NCBI GenBank assembly: GCA_018398765.1
Contig: JAHBMJ010000709.1
Span: 57,979-75,478, forward strand
DNA length: 17,500 nt
Direction: 5' to 3'
DNA from: Chromera velia
Lineage: Eukaryota; Sar; Chromeraceae
Of the stretch, positions 1-9,010 are shown one piece after another. The notes under the pieces are model-generated. The model did not search any database, had not been told where the DNA came from, and saw only the letters and a program-made list of their open reading frames with translations. The position numbers and the translations under genes are program-made. Position 1 is the stretch's first letter. Each line of letters begins with the position of its first letter.

Positions 1-1081
1 CCCACCCAGTGGCGCCCCCCCACTGACTTTCGTCTGGAGTCTCGACACGCAAATCCATCGTTTGACCAGCATCTCTTCTGTGGGGGGCGGGAGCTGGCTC
101 TGCAAGAAATACAAGAAAACAAGATTGCTTCATCATGAGAAGCCACCACAAAAGAGATTCATCTAATCTGTTCTGCAGGCATGACGGGCCAAGGACAAGT
201 GTCCGGTTTGTGTTTGGGAGGCGGGGTGGGACTTCGAGAGCTGCCTCAGGCTGCAGGAAGGCAGACAGGCATGGGCTCGGGCATTAAAAGAGAAAGAGGA
301 AAAGAGAGGCATGCAACGCGAGACGGGGTGCTCGCAGGTGTGGGGTAGGGCAACAAGTGGGAGAGAGAAATTGCATAGGCTTCCGGCAGAAGAGCAGGGG
401 AGGCCCAATCATGCAGGCTATGCGGAAGTGAGGGAGTGCAGTTTTTTTTTTTTCGAGACTTTCTTTGTTTTTTGTTCTGCCGTTTTTTCCTCACTTCTAG
501 CTAGCTGTGTTATGGAAAAGCTGTACCAGACTTATACTGACTTCCCAAAAAGGCAGGAGGAGACTTCCCAAAAAGGCAGGAGGAGATGGGGTCAAAGCCA
601 TGCACAGACACACATACAAAGAACGAGACATTGTCTCCACATTTTTTCTCCCGTGTTGCAACAGTGTTTCCCTGCATTTCTTCATCATTCTGCTTAGTGA
701 ACGGCCACGGGGTGCTCTTCATTTTTTAAAGAAGACGGAACAGGCCTGTCTGCCAGGCTACCCCCGGAATTCCAGAAGGCCGAGCTAAACAGTTCCTCCC
801 AGAAGGCCGAACTAAACAGGGAGTCCAATAAGCCGAGCCAAACAATGATGCTAACAAGGCCGAGCTGGACAGGGAGTTCAGGAAGGTCCGCCAATGTCCG
901 TTAAAAGGAAATTAAACGAGAGACAGGGGAGGGAGCTACGGGAACTGAGGAGACGGCAACTGACCTCGAGGCCTGCAGCTTCAAAAAAATCGGCTGCGAT
1001 CCCTTCAAATCCGCATGTAGCGAGATACTGGTGGATAGCAGCGTGAAGCTCTGCCCTGGACGAGTCGCTGATGAGCTCCAT
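1..1081 (-). CDS. LIS1: LIS1 (PAFAH1B1-like) dynein regulator, 5' part: two exons, 3' end off window
   Basis: Seen: exon 1 is 1081-965, 39 codons from MELISDSS. It carries a LisH motif at about residues 9-39 (RAELHAAIHQYL, GFEG, FFEAAGLE) and ends at GAG|GTCAGT, a good donor. Exon 2 starts at 99, after a T-rich tract and TTGCAG, and is open to the window edge. Its LVKRWICVSRLQTKV matches the LIS1 coiled-coil segment (human LLEKKWTSVIRLQKKV), and SGGAPLG resembles the later SGGPLG. The splice is phase 0 and the 865-nt intron is GT-AG. Known: LIS1 dimerises through LisH and the coiled coil and regulates cytoplasmic dynein through a WD40 propeller, which would lie left of position 1. The Met at 1081 is chosen because LIS1 proteins begin just before LisH; the frame is open upstream to 1237, so a longer start is possible. 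The exon could also stop early, at the GTCAGT at about 25-20. Confidence 0.75.
539..584. repeat. Perfect 23-bp tandem duplication in LIS1 intron
   Basis: The unit beginning GACTTCCCAAAAAGG occupies 539-561 and is repeated identically at 562-584. It lies inside the LIS1 intron. No function is evident. Confidence 0.9.
772..889. repeat. Degenerate minisatellite, four ~27-29-bp units, in LIS1 intron
   Basis: Four imperfect copies of a unit with core AAGGCCGAGCTAAACAG followed by a variable GGAGTTC-like part can be aligned across this stretch, near the 5' end of the intron on the minus strand. The third copy has lost a G and carries other substitutions. Confidence 0.75.
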
Positions 1082-1953
1082 TTGGGGGAAGCAGTCAGCT
1101 GTAGCCAGGAAAATTAAGACGTTGCAAAAGCGCGAGCAAAGCACACAGGCGGCTTCGCAAGGCGGCTCGAGCGAAAATCCCTCAGGCAGTGTCGGTTGAA
1201 GCCCGTCTCTGTAGAGAATGCCTGAGTCAAGGGGCACTTTATTTTTTCTCTTTTGTGCTCCTCGAGGAGGCCGACCCTCGAAGCACGGCTATGAACGCTC
1301 ACCAGAGCCTCAATCCTGAATCGATCTCGACACAAACCCAAGGCCCCGCTGAAATCACATATTCCCTTAATTGTTTCTCACCCTCTTTCTGATCCGATCC
1401 TCCCTCGTCTCGAGCTCTTCGAATTATCAAACAGAACTTCAGGGGCATCTGTGACAGAATTAAGTGTGACGGAATATGACGTGTCAGATCTGGATGATCT
1501 GAGTGATTCTGAGTGGTGCAGATTCAATGGCGCAGGTGTTTTTTGTGTCACGATCATGTCACGATCATACTGTGTGCATGTCAGTCTGAGCATGCTGAGC
1601 CCTCATGCATGAGCCATGTCCGAGCCACGTCCGCGCAGCTCATGCTAACTTGAATCAATGCATGCATGGCAGACGGACACTTTAAAATCATATTTCGATA
1701 CAATGTGCCGATTTTTCCCTTCATTCTCTCTGTATTCGACGACGGTATTGCAGCATTGCAGCGACACGCATAGGGCTCTTATGGCTTTGTTTTGCTTGCC
1801 TTACCAAATTCGGCGTATTCGAATCCCGGTTCTATCCTGCTCTGTCTGCCTGTCTCTCTCTGTCCGCCTGGCCGGCTGCCTGAGAGGAGCCATATGCACA
1901 GAAAGAGTTGAAGGAGTACAGTCCAGAGTGTATATCAGAGTGCTTTCTTCAGA
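1082..1953. promoter_or_regulatory. Intergenic region between divergent LIS1 and PAP/fibrillin genes
   Basis: This 872-bp stretch lies between the two proposed start codons and must hold both 5' UTRs and promoters, unless further 5' exons exist. A tandem pair of TCACGATCATG-like units is seen at about 1548-1570. There are several CATGCA/GCATG motifs at 1577-1668 and an AT-rich TTTAAAATCATATTT at about 1681-1696. None can be named as a known factor site. No convincing coding region was found here. Confidence 0.45.
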
Positions 1954-4131
1954 ATGCCGCGTCTCTCCGCTCTACTTCGATCGTCTTTTGCATGCGTCTT
2001 AGTGACCATGTCGAGCCTGTGTGATATGTGCCTGTCCGGCGGTGTCCCTTTAACCTTGACACCCCAAGTATCGCGCGAGCAGCCCCCGAGCAGCAGTTTT
2101 CCATTCCTTCTCACGTGCTTCCAGTCCAGCCAATGCCGGGGGCTGAGGCTCCAGTGTGGGCGATTCCCTCGTATCAGCCGCCTCCGTAGTAGTGCCGTCT
2201 CCTCCGTCTCCGTCTCTGTCTCCCCTCTGCAAGAAAAGTTCCGAGCCGTCTCCAAGGAAAGCCAGAGAGGGAGAAGACGGGAGAGTAAAGCGCAGGTATT
2301 TGAGCTGATAGAACAGCTCAGGGCCAAAGGGAGGGACAACAGAGGATCCGTTAGTCCCCCTCTCTCTTTGCTCCAAGGTAGGTGGCGCATGTTGTGGACT
2401 GATGATGCCGAGTTATTGTCCCTCCTGGAGACCCCCCTCTTCGGGACGGCATCAGATGTCCTGCAGGACATTGACCTTCCCTCGGGGCGACTCGATAACG
2501 TGATTGACTACGCCGAGCAGAGAAGCTTTTTCAACGCAGAGACTCAAATTTCGCCGCAGGAGGGGAGGAGGAGAGTGGATTTCGGGTTCAAGGGAGCGAA
2601 GGCGGTGGTGAGGGGTTTGGGTCCTTTATCGTTTCCCGTTCCCGTCTCTGGCTGGTTTGACATTCTCTACGTGGATCCCCGTCTGCGTGTGACGACAGAC
2701 AGCCGAGGGTCGACGTTAGTCTTTGAGAAAGCAGACGACGCACGCACAAGCCGGGAAGAAATTTCGAACGCACTCAACTTGAAGGACGAGCAGTCGGATT
2801 CTGCCACTCCGCAGAAAAAAAGGGGGCTGTCCTTCTGGAGCTCCCGTCTGCGTTTGTTGTTGGGAGGTGGAAAAGAAGAATCACAGAAGATGGGGGGCGG
2901 CTTACAGAGACGGCCGGAAAGGGAGGAGGTCTTAGAGTGTGTTCGCATGCTGTCTGTTCTGTCTGAAGGTTTAGAGTGCAGACAGGAGTTTGTGGAGGGG
3001 CAGTGGCGAGTTGTCTGGACATCTGGTCGGTTGAGGGCATTCAGACTGAAGATGAAGATAGAATGACGATGGTCCGTCTCTGTTTAAGTTTTTAACGACC
3101 GAACGAAGAAAAACAAGGAAGACACAAAGAAAGACACTGTGTTGCTAGAAAACGTACACATGGCAATCGCACGTGCCGCCACAATCAGAGAGAGAGAAGC
3201 GAAGTTGGCCCACCGTCTGTAAATTGACTTTGAATTACAATTAGGTTCACTCCCCCCCCTTCTTCTTCTCCACAGGACAGACAGAGCTCAGAGGGTGACG
3301 AAACAACCAAAGACCTCAACTGAGCTACCGAGTGATCGATCCAAAGTCCTATTCCCCTGTAGTCGATCAAAATGCTACACACTTCTCCATGCCTTGTTAT
3401 TTTTAGGATCCCGAAAATGAAAGTAAGAGACAGGGAGGAGAAAGAGAAGCATACGGGAGTGCGTGCATGGACCCACTGGGCCTTCGTTCGCTCGCGTTCT
3501 TTTTGAAAAGCGACGACTGCAGCGTCTCTGTCGAGTTTTGTTTCAGTCTCTCTTTGTTGATCCTTCTATCGTCATCGGTCTGACTTGTCTGTCTGTGTCT
3601 CTGTGAGAGAAGAGGAAAAGGAAACAGCTGTACAGCGTGTCCTGATCAGGTACCGTTCCACTGAAAGCCCTGCCGAAGGGAGGAAAAGGAAGAATAGGAC
3701 AACAAGAAAAGGGAGAAAGGCGGAGAGAGGGAGGGAGGAAGGAAGGAAGGGAAGGAGGGACGGAGGCACGGAAGAAGAGAGGAATGAAGCGCCTGACCGG
3801 CTGCCTGTATGCTCGTCCATCCGTTTGTCTGAATGCTCGCCTGACTGCTGGCTGGGTGGCTGGCTGGCTGGCTGGCTTACTTCCCGCGTTCCTGTCTGTC
3901 CGCCTGTCTGCCGCGCTGGCTTGCATATTTGAGAGGAGAAGAGGGGCATAAAGAAGGAAGAGAAACGATCAGGACTGTCTGCCTATCTAATTTTACGTAG
4001 ATCCGTCTATGTTTTCTTGTTTGAGAAAGGGGGCAAGACTGCATGTGCGTGTTTTTGAATGTGTGTATCTTCTGTGTGGAACTCCACAAAAGCGCTTGCA
4101 CATCCATCCTTCCTTCCTTTGAGCACATCAC

Positions 4132-4168
<37 letters not shown>

Positions 4169-4749
4169 CAGGGACGCTCGCGTGGGAAAAGAACCTGCGA
4201 AGGCTCCGCCGTCTCTTTCCGTTTCGGCCCCAACCCTCCGATTCTGAAGGGCCCCCTCCGCAAGGCGTCCAATCTTTCGACTTGAAGGAAGGGAGGGCCC
4301 GCGCGGGGGCGGAGCTCCTCACTCGGGGGGGGGCGTCTCTCCTGGTGGACGGGAGCCTCTCCATCTTGCCGTCCGCCGGCTGTACGACTGAGGTTGTGGC
4401 TGAGGGGGGAGAGAGAGCGGACGGGGCGGGTGAGACGAGACTCGAGAGACAGACGCGCAGTAAGGGAAGTGGAGGTATGATAGAGTCCTCACAAGAATCT
4501 CTGAAATTGTCAAACAGGAAACTGTTTTTCCCTCTCTCGCTCCTTGTAGAGGTGGAGACCTTCCGACTGGCTTTCTCGGGAGAGGCGCTTCTGGTCCCCG
4601 CCAGCGTCGAAATTCCTGCATCCATACGTGGTTTCTCAGTCACTTTGCCAATTCGGCAAAAAGGAATTGCAGTGCTCCTCCATGCAGACGCAAATCTGCG
4701 CATCGTCAAGAACCAGCAAGGAGGAGTTGCTGTGCAGGAAAGAACCTAA
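1954..4749 (+). CDS. Tandem-domain plastid lipid-associated protein (PAP/fibrillin), three exons
   Basis: Seen: exons 1954-3025, 4172-4392 and 4552-4749 join in frame to 496 residues. Intron 1 starts GTCGGT and ends CTGCAG; intron 2 starts GTTGTG and ends TAGAG. Domain 1 (about residues 114-260) has LLQGRWRMLWTD and, at its end, SGWFDILYVDPRLRV with GSTLVFEK. Domain 2 (about 324-496) repeats the plan: FVEGQWRVVWTSG ends exon 1, LLVDGSLSILPS is in exon 2, and RQKGIAVLLHADANLRIV with GGVAVQER is in exon 3. The first 110 residues are Ser/Arg-rich after a short hydrophobic stretch, which would suit plastid targeting. Known: PAP/fibrillins bind lipids at plastoglobules and thylakoids. Intron 2 is 159 nt without stops, so its retention would keep the frame and add 53 low-complexity residues. 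Without splicing at 3026 the first ORF stops at 3066 and cuts domain 2. Start chosen: first ATG of the frame, at 1954. Confidence 0.85.
3846..3877. repeat. (GGCT)n microsatellite
   Basis: Tandem GGCT units with one GGGT interruption, inside intron 1 of the PAP/fibrillin gene. It is followed by further C/T-rich CCTGTCTG-like units. Confidence 0.85.
4134..4171. repeat. (CTGC)n microsatellite forming the splice acceptor tract
   Basis: About nine CTGC/TGCC units run directly into CTGCAG|GG. The last unit supplies the CAG of the acceptor, so the repeat itself is the pyrimidine-rich tract of intron 1. Confidence 0.85.
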
Positions 4750-4785
4750 GCCGCTGAGCGACATAAGAAAGACTGCACGTGCGGA

Positions 4786-4812
4786 AATAAAGAAAGAGTC
4801 GTCCAAAATAAA
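4786..4812 (+). terminator. Possible polyadenylation signals after the PAP gene
   Basis: Two AATAAA hexamers at 4786-4791 and 4807-4812 lie 37 and 58 bp after the stop codon, in a short AATAAAGAAAG duplicated context. The spacing suits a 3' UTR signal, but the use of AATAAA in this organism is unknown. Confidence 0.4.
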
Positions 4813-5292
4813 GAAAGAACCGTCCAGCCGGATTTCTCGTGCATGCTAAACTGCGGGCCTATTATTAGGAAACCATTATCATCATCTTACCTAGCATCGT
4901 ACGTCAGTGATTGTTATCGGCCCATAGATATACGTGGCATGTATAGTAATATGATAGTAATACTATAGTAGGTCCTAATATATTATATATAGGCTAGATA
5001 GTAGGCGTTTACAGGCCAGCTTAGACAGATTATACTATTATAATAGTCGGCAGATCAATGCGTATTCGGTAAAAAAAAAAAAAAAAGAATTTTTTAAGTG
5101 TATTTGAGTGTACGCTAGAGTATGTAACTTCTTTTTAAAAAATATATCGTTAGAAATACCTTACCATGGCCGGCTACATCTCATAAATACTACAGTTACA
5201 CAGCGGTTTTAAGAGTAACTTTGATGGTTTGAAATGAGGGCTCGTCTACTAAATTATATTTTAATTGAAAAGCAGCTTCTTTGAATGAGTAG

Positions 5293-5381
5293 TAACCGTT
5301 ATACGCTAGGCCGCTTCGCGGCCTAGTATAACCGTTATAAATCGCCACGCCTTCGGCGCGCCTAGATAAATAACCATTATA
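5293..5381. repeat. Three TAACCGTTATA copies separated by GC-rich hairpins
   Basis: The 11-mer TAACCGTTATA is at 5293-5303 and 5329-5339, with a one-base variant TAACCATTATA at 5371-5381. Between copies 1 and 2 is a perfect 9-bp-stem hairpin (5306-5326, CTAGGCCGC, loop TTC). Between copies 2 and 3 is a weaker GC hairpin (about 5344-5362, loop TTC). The layout looks like small hairpin elements flanked by duplicated target sequence. Confidence 0.75.
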
Positions 5382-5474
5382 CAGCCCAAAGCCGTGCACA
5401 CTACTGTATAAAGCAAGTTTTGAGTTTACTAGATATTTAAATTTTGTAGTTTTGATCAGAGTTTGTCTATTTTG

Positions 5475-5580
5475 TCCGCCGGCCTGGTGGATGCCGTGCA
5501 CGGCCTCTGCGCGGCATGCATGGCCGCGTAGCCGCTCGCAGAGCCGTCTGGGAACGCGCGCCTGGCTTGGGCCGCTTCAT
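5475..5580. repeat. GC-rich palindromic cluster
   Basis: This is a GC-rich island inside the AT-rich patch. It includes the perfect palindrome GCCGTGCACGGC (5493-5504) and complementary arms CTCTGCG (5505-5511) and CGCAGAG (5537-5543) that can fold around GGCATGCATGGCC. The 9-mer GCCGTGCAC also occurs at about 5390. Confidence 0.6.
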
Positions 5581-5700
5581 ACATACATAAATTTTTAATC
5601 GATATGACTTAAAGAGCCAACAAAAAATTTCTGCAGAGTTGTTTAAGCTTTTATGATCGCCTTATATCGTTAATATATGAGTCTTTTTAGAGGAGGGCCT

Positions 5701-6005
5701 GCTAGATGTATAGAGGTATAGGATCACGTCTTGCCGAAGGGTTGGCCCCGACAAGCCATAGGGTGGCCGATGCGTGCAGGAAAGGCTAAGCTGTGCTTTA
5801 GCTCTCTCTTAAGCGTCATCGTCCAAAAGGGATCCTAGACGGCTCCCTGTTTGAAAAGCGGGCCCAATCTGATAGGAAAGCAAGCAAGTTGCCTGAAAAT
5901 ATGTATATATTAGAAAGGCGGCTGCTTGGTGACCAGAATGTCGGGTAGGGAAATGAATAATGGAATATACAAAGCAGTACACTGATAACCGAATAGTCTG
6001 CAGAA
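5701..6005. other. Unassigned spacer
   Basis: I see no gene, RNA or clear repeat here. A short self-complementary stretch around GGTTGGCCCCGACAAGCC (about 5740) is too weak to call. Confidence 0.5.
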
Positions 6006-6007
6006 AG

Positions 6008-6165
6008 AACAGTGCGTAGGGGCATGAGTCAAAGTGAATATGCGCATGGGCACGAGTCAAAGAGGATGTGCACAGGAGCATAAGTTAGAGAGAATGTGCG
6101 CAGGGGCACGAGTGAGAGAAAATGTATGCAGAGGCACGAGTCAGAGCGAATATGTAAGGGGAGAA
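6008..6165. repeat. Satellite family A, left block (~30-bp units)
   Basis: About five degenerate units share the core AATGTGCGCAGGGGCACGAG followed by TCAGAG. The same family returns at 9515-10000, so it flanks the central arrays on both sides in the same orientation. Confidence 0.8.
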
Positions 6166-6199
6166 GTTTGCGGAAGTCTGCTCATCCACCGGCTGCTTG

Positions 6200-7370
6200 C
6201 CTAGAAAGAATTCTTTACATTCCTTTGCAATGACCGAACGAGTACGCAGAGAGAGGAATCCCTGTCATCCTCCACTTGTAACGACTCTAGGCAATGACTG
6301 AATAAAAATGCAAGGAGATACAGCAGAATCTCTGTCTTGCTGCTGCAACGACCGAATCAATAGCAGAGAAAACTCTTTGCATTCCTTTTGTAACGATCGA
6401 ATGAATGTGCAGAGAGGAGGAATCGATCTCTGCCACCATGCACTGGCTTACAACGAAAGGACGAACACGCAGATAGAATTCTGTGCATTCCTTTTGTGAT
6501 GACCGAATGAGTGTGCAGAGAGAAGAATCTCTGTCCTGCTCTTGGTCGTGTTCTGCTTGCAACGACTGAACAAACATGCAAGGAGACTCAGTGGAATCTC
6601 TGCCTTGCTACAAACGAACATGAAGAGAGAATTCTTTGCATTCCTTTTGTAACGACCGATTCGGAAGGAGTGTGCATAGAGAGGAATCTCTGTCATCCTC
6701 CGCTTGCAACGACTGAACGAACACACTAGGAGACTCAGCGGAATCTCTGCTTTGCTGCTGCAACGACCAAGCGAAATTGAATGAATATGAAGAGAGAATT
6801 CTTTGTATTCCTTTTGTAACGACCGATTCGGAACAAGTGTGCAGAGAGAGGAATCTCTGTCATCTTTTGCTTGCAACGACCGAACGAACATAAAGAAAGA
6901 ATTCTTTGCATTCCTTTTACAACGACCGAACGATTTGCAGAGAGAGGAATCTCTGTCATCCTCCGCTTGCAACGACTGAACGAACATGCTAGGAGACTCA
7001 GTAGAATCTCTGCCTTGCTGCTGCAATGACCGAACGAAATCGAATAAACATGAAGAGAGAATTCTTTGCATTCCTTTTGCAACGACCGAACGAGTGTACA
7101 GAGAGGGGAACCTGTGTCATTCTCTGCTTGCCGCGACGACTGAACGGACATGCAAGGAGACTCAGCAGAATCTCTGCCTTGCTGCTGCAACGACCGAACG
7201 AAATCGAATGAACATGAAGAGAGAATTCTTTGTATTCCTTTTGTAACGACCGAATGAATGTGCAGAGAGGGGAACCTGTGTCATTCTCTGCTTGCGATGA
7301 CTGAACGGACATGCAAAAAGACTCAACCACGACTGAACAAACGTGTGGAAAGAGAATCCTTTGTCCCTTT
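6200..7370. repeat. Satellite family B, higher-order array of ~52-56-bp monomers
   Basis: The marker GAATTCTTTGCATTCC recurs (with changes) at 6208, 6369, 6476, 6629, 6796, 6899, 7059 and 7223. Spacings are 161, 107, 153, 167, 103, 160 and 164. The long unit has three related monomers: GAATTCTTTGCATTCC; GGAATCTCTGTCATCC; and GCAGAATCTCTGCCTTGCTG. Each is followed by a CAACGACCGAACGA-like box. The short unit lacks one monomer. Spacings are not multiples of three and stops recur, so long ORFs here are chance. Confidence 0.85.
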
Positions 7371-7384
7371 ACTGAGATAATCAA

Positions 7385-9010
7385 CGATCAAATGAACATG
7401 CAGAGACAGGACTTATCTTTGCTTTGCTGCTACCAGCGGGTCTGAGAATGAATGCAGTGAGGGATTTCTGCCCTTTCCTATCTGCAAGAGGGAATGAACG
7501 CAGAGAGAAGGGTCTGTGCGCTTCTCTGTCTGCGAGGCAGAATAAATGTGAGAATGAGTGTAGAGGGAGATCTCTGCCCTTTCCTATCTGCAAGAAGGAA
7601 TGAATGTAGGGAGAAGGATCTGTATCCTTCGTTGTTTGCAAGAAGGAAGGAATGCATAGAGGAGTCTTTGCTCTGGCTGTCTGCAAGGCCGGATAAATCT
7701 GAGAATCAATGCAGAGAACAATCTCTGCGCTATCCATTCGCAAGAAGCAAAGAAATTTCAATGCAGAGAGAGGGATCTGTGCGCTTCTCTCTGGGAGGTA
7801 GGATGAATCTGAGAATGAATGCAGAGAGCGATTTCTACGCTATCCAATCTGTAAGAAGCAAAGAATGTCGAGAAAGGGATCTGTGCGTTTCTCTCTGGGA
7901 GGCGGAATGAATCTAAGAATGGATGCAGAGAGCGATCTCTGTCCTGTCCTATCTGCCAGAAGGAATGACTGCAGAGAGAGGGATCTGTGCGCCTCTCTCT
8001 GGGAGGTGGAATGAGTCTGAGAATGGATACAGAGAGGGATCTCTGTCCTATCCTATCTACCAGAAGGAATAACTGCAGAGAGAGGGATCTGTGCGTTTTT
8101 CTTTGGGAGGCGGAATGAATCTGAGAATGCATACAGAGAGGGATCTCTATCCTATCTTATCTGCAAGATGGAATGAATGTAGAGAGAGGGATCTGTACGT
8201 TTTTCTTTGGGAGGCGGAATGAATCTAAGAATGGATACAGAGAGGGATCTCTGTCTTAGTATCCTATCTGCAAGACGGAATGAAGGTAGAGAGAGAGATC
8301 TGTGAGCTTCCCTTTCTGTGAGGCGGAATAAACCTTGAACGACTGCAGAGAGGGATCTCTGTCCTCGGCTATCTGCAAGAAGGAATGAATGTAGAGAGAG
8401 GGAATTGTGTGCTTCACTGTCTGCAGGAGTTAAAGAATATGTATAGAGAGAGAGAGATCTGCACCCTCGCCTGTCTGGAAGCCAGAATGCATGCAGAGGA
8501 TGGTTCATGGCCTTCAGAATTATCCCTGTCCGCAAAAAGGAGTGGATGTAGAGGGATTGATTCTTACCTTTCACTATCTGCAAGAAGGAGTGAATGCAGA
8601 GAGATGCATCTGTGCCCTTCACTTTTTGCAAGAAAGGAATAAATGCTGAGAAAGAGATCTGGGTTCCCCTTATCTGAAAGAAAGAATAAATGCAGATAGC
8701 GACCTTTGCCCTTGTCTGGCTGCAAGCAAGCAGGAATGCAGAGAGGGATCTTGCCCTTCACTGTGTGTAGGAAAAAGGGAATGCAGATGGATCTGCGTCT
8801 GCAAGGAGGAATAGATGCAGAGAGAGGGATCTTTACCCTTCGCTGCCTGTACGAAAGGAACAAATGGTCAGAGAGGGATTGGTATGCTCCTTGTCTGTAA
8901 GAAGGAATGATTGCAGAGAGGGGTCTTTGCCTTCGTCTGGGTGCAAGCGAAAAGGGATGCAGATAAGGATTTTTGCCCGTCATCGTGTATAAGAAGAAAG
9001 GAATACAGAG
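7385..9010. repeat. Satellite family C, 104-bp dimer array decaying to ~50-60-bp monomers
   Basis: GGGAGG followed by a GGAATGA box occurs at 7793, 7897, 8001, 8105 and 8209, each exactly 104 bp apart. Every period holds two ~52-bp halves, one with GGATCTGTGCG and one with GGATCTCTGTCC then ATCTGCAAGAAGGAATGA. Outside this core the units are more degenerate. The GCAGAGAGAGG-ATCTCTG box is shared with family B, implying a common ancestor. Confidence 0.85.

Larger units (their letters stand above)
3026..4171 (+). other. Intron 1 of the PAP/fibrillin gene (1146 nt), microsatellite-rich
   Basis: GT-AG boundaries join phase 1 to phase 1 and restore the PAP domain, so this stretch is intron rather than spacer. 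It contains a GGAA/GGGA purine tract at about 3728-3765, a GGCT array at about 3846-3877 and a TGCC array at its 3' end. A decoy acceptor, a long C/T tract ending CACAG at 3275, leads into frames that do not resemble the PAP domain. The ORFs inside are composition artefacts. Confidence 0.75.
4850..5700. other. AT-rich, organelle-like insert with GC-rich palindromes; no complete gene
   Basis: Composition changes sharply at about 4850 to AT-rich sequence (TATTATATATA at about 4979) with an A16 run at 5071-5086, and returns to the local style by about 5700. Within it are GC-rich palindromes typical in style of algal organelle spacers. On the minus strand a frame ending at 5196 (QLKYNLVDEPSF, VTLKTAV) looks protein-like but matches no family I recognise. 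It is interrupted by three YNGY-coding repeats. The likely explanation is a nuclear copy of plastid or mitochondrial DNA (NUPT/NUMT). An AT-rich transposon remnant is the alternative. Confidence 0.4.

Noticed and set aside
1935-2471. 178-codon minus-strand ORF opposite the PAP gene
   Set aside because: It is a shadow of the PAP coding strand, with no domain and an Arg/Ser-rich composition.
3276-3413. Alternative PAP exon after the C/T tract and CACAG at 3275
   Set aside because: No frame resembles the PAP domain, whereas the exon at 4172 joins in phase and continues the domain. It could still be a minor alternative splice.
3543-3949. ORFs of 115-127 codons on both strands
   Set aside because: They lie inside PAP intron 1 and consist of GGAA and GGCT microsatellite translation.
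5196-5501. Functional 101-codon minus-strand gene
   Set aside because: The frame crosses three repeated motif copies and two GC hairpins. Only the last ~35 codons look protein-like and no family is recognised. It was kept as part of the organelle-like patch.
6448-7190. Long minus-strand ORFs (up to 207 codons) across satellite B
   Set aside because: They follow the repeat units, have no conserved domain, and the period is not a multiple of three, so no frame is maintained by selection.
7381-8983. ORFs on both strands across satellite C
   Set aside because: The 104-bp period shifts frame each unit, and both strands are equally open. This is a composition effect.
6200-9010. CRISPR-like array
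   Set aside because: Repeats are degenerate and contiguous with no unique equal-length spacers, and the window is eukaryotic.
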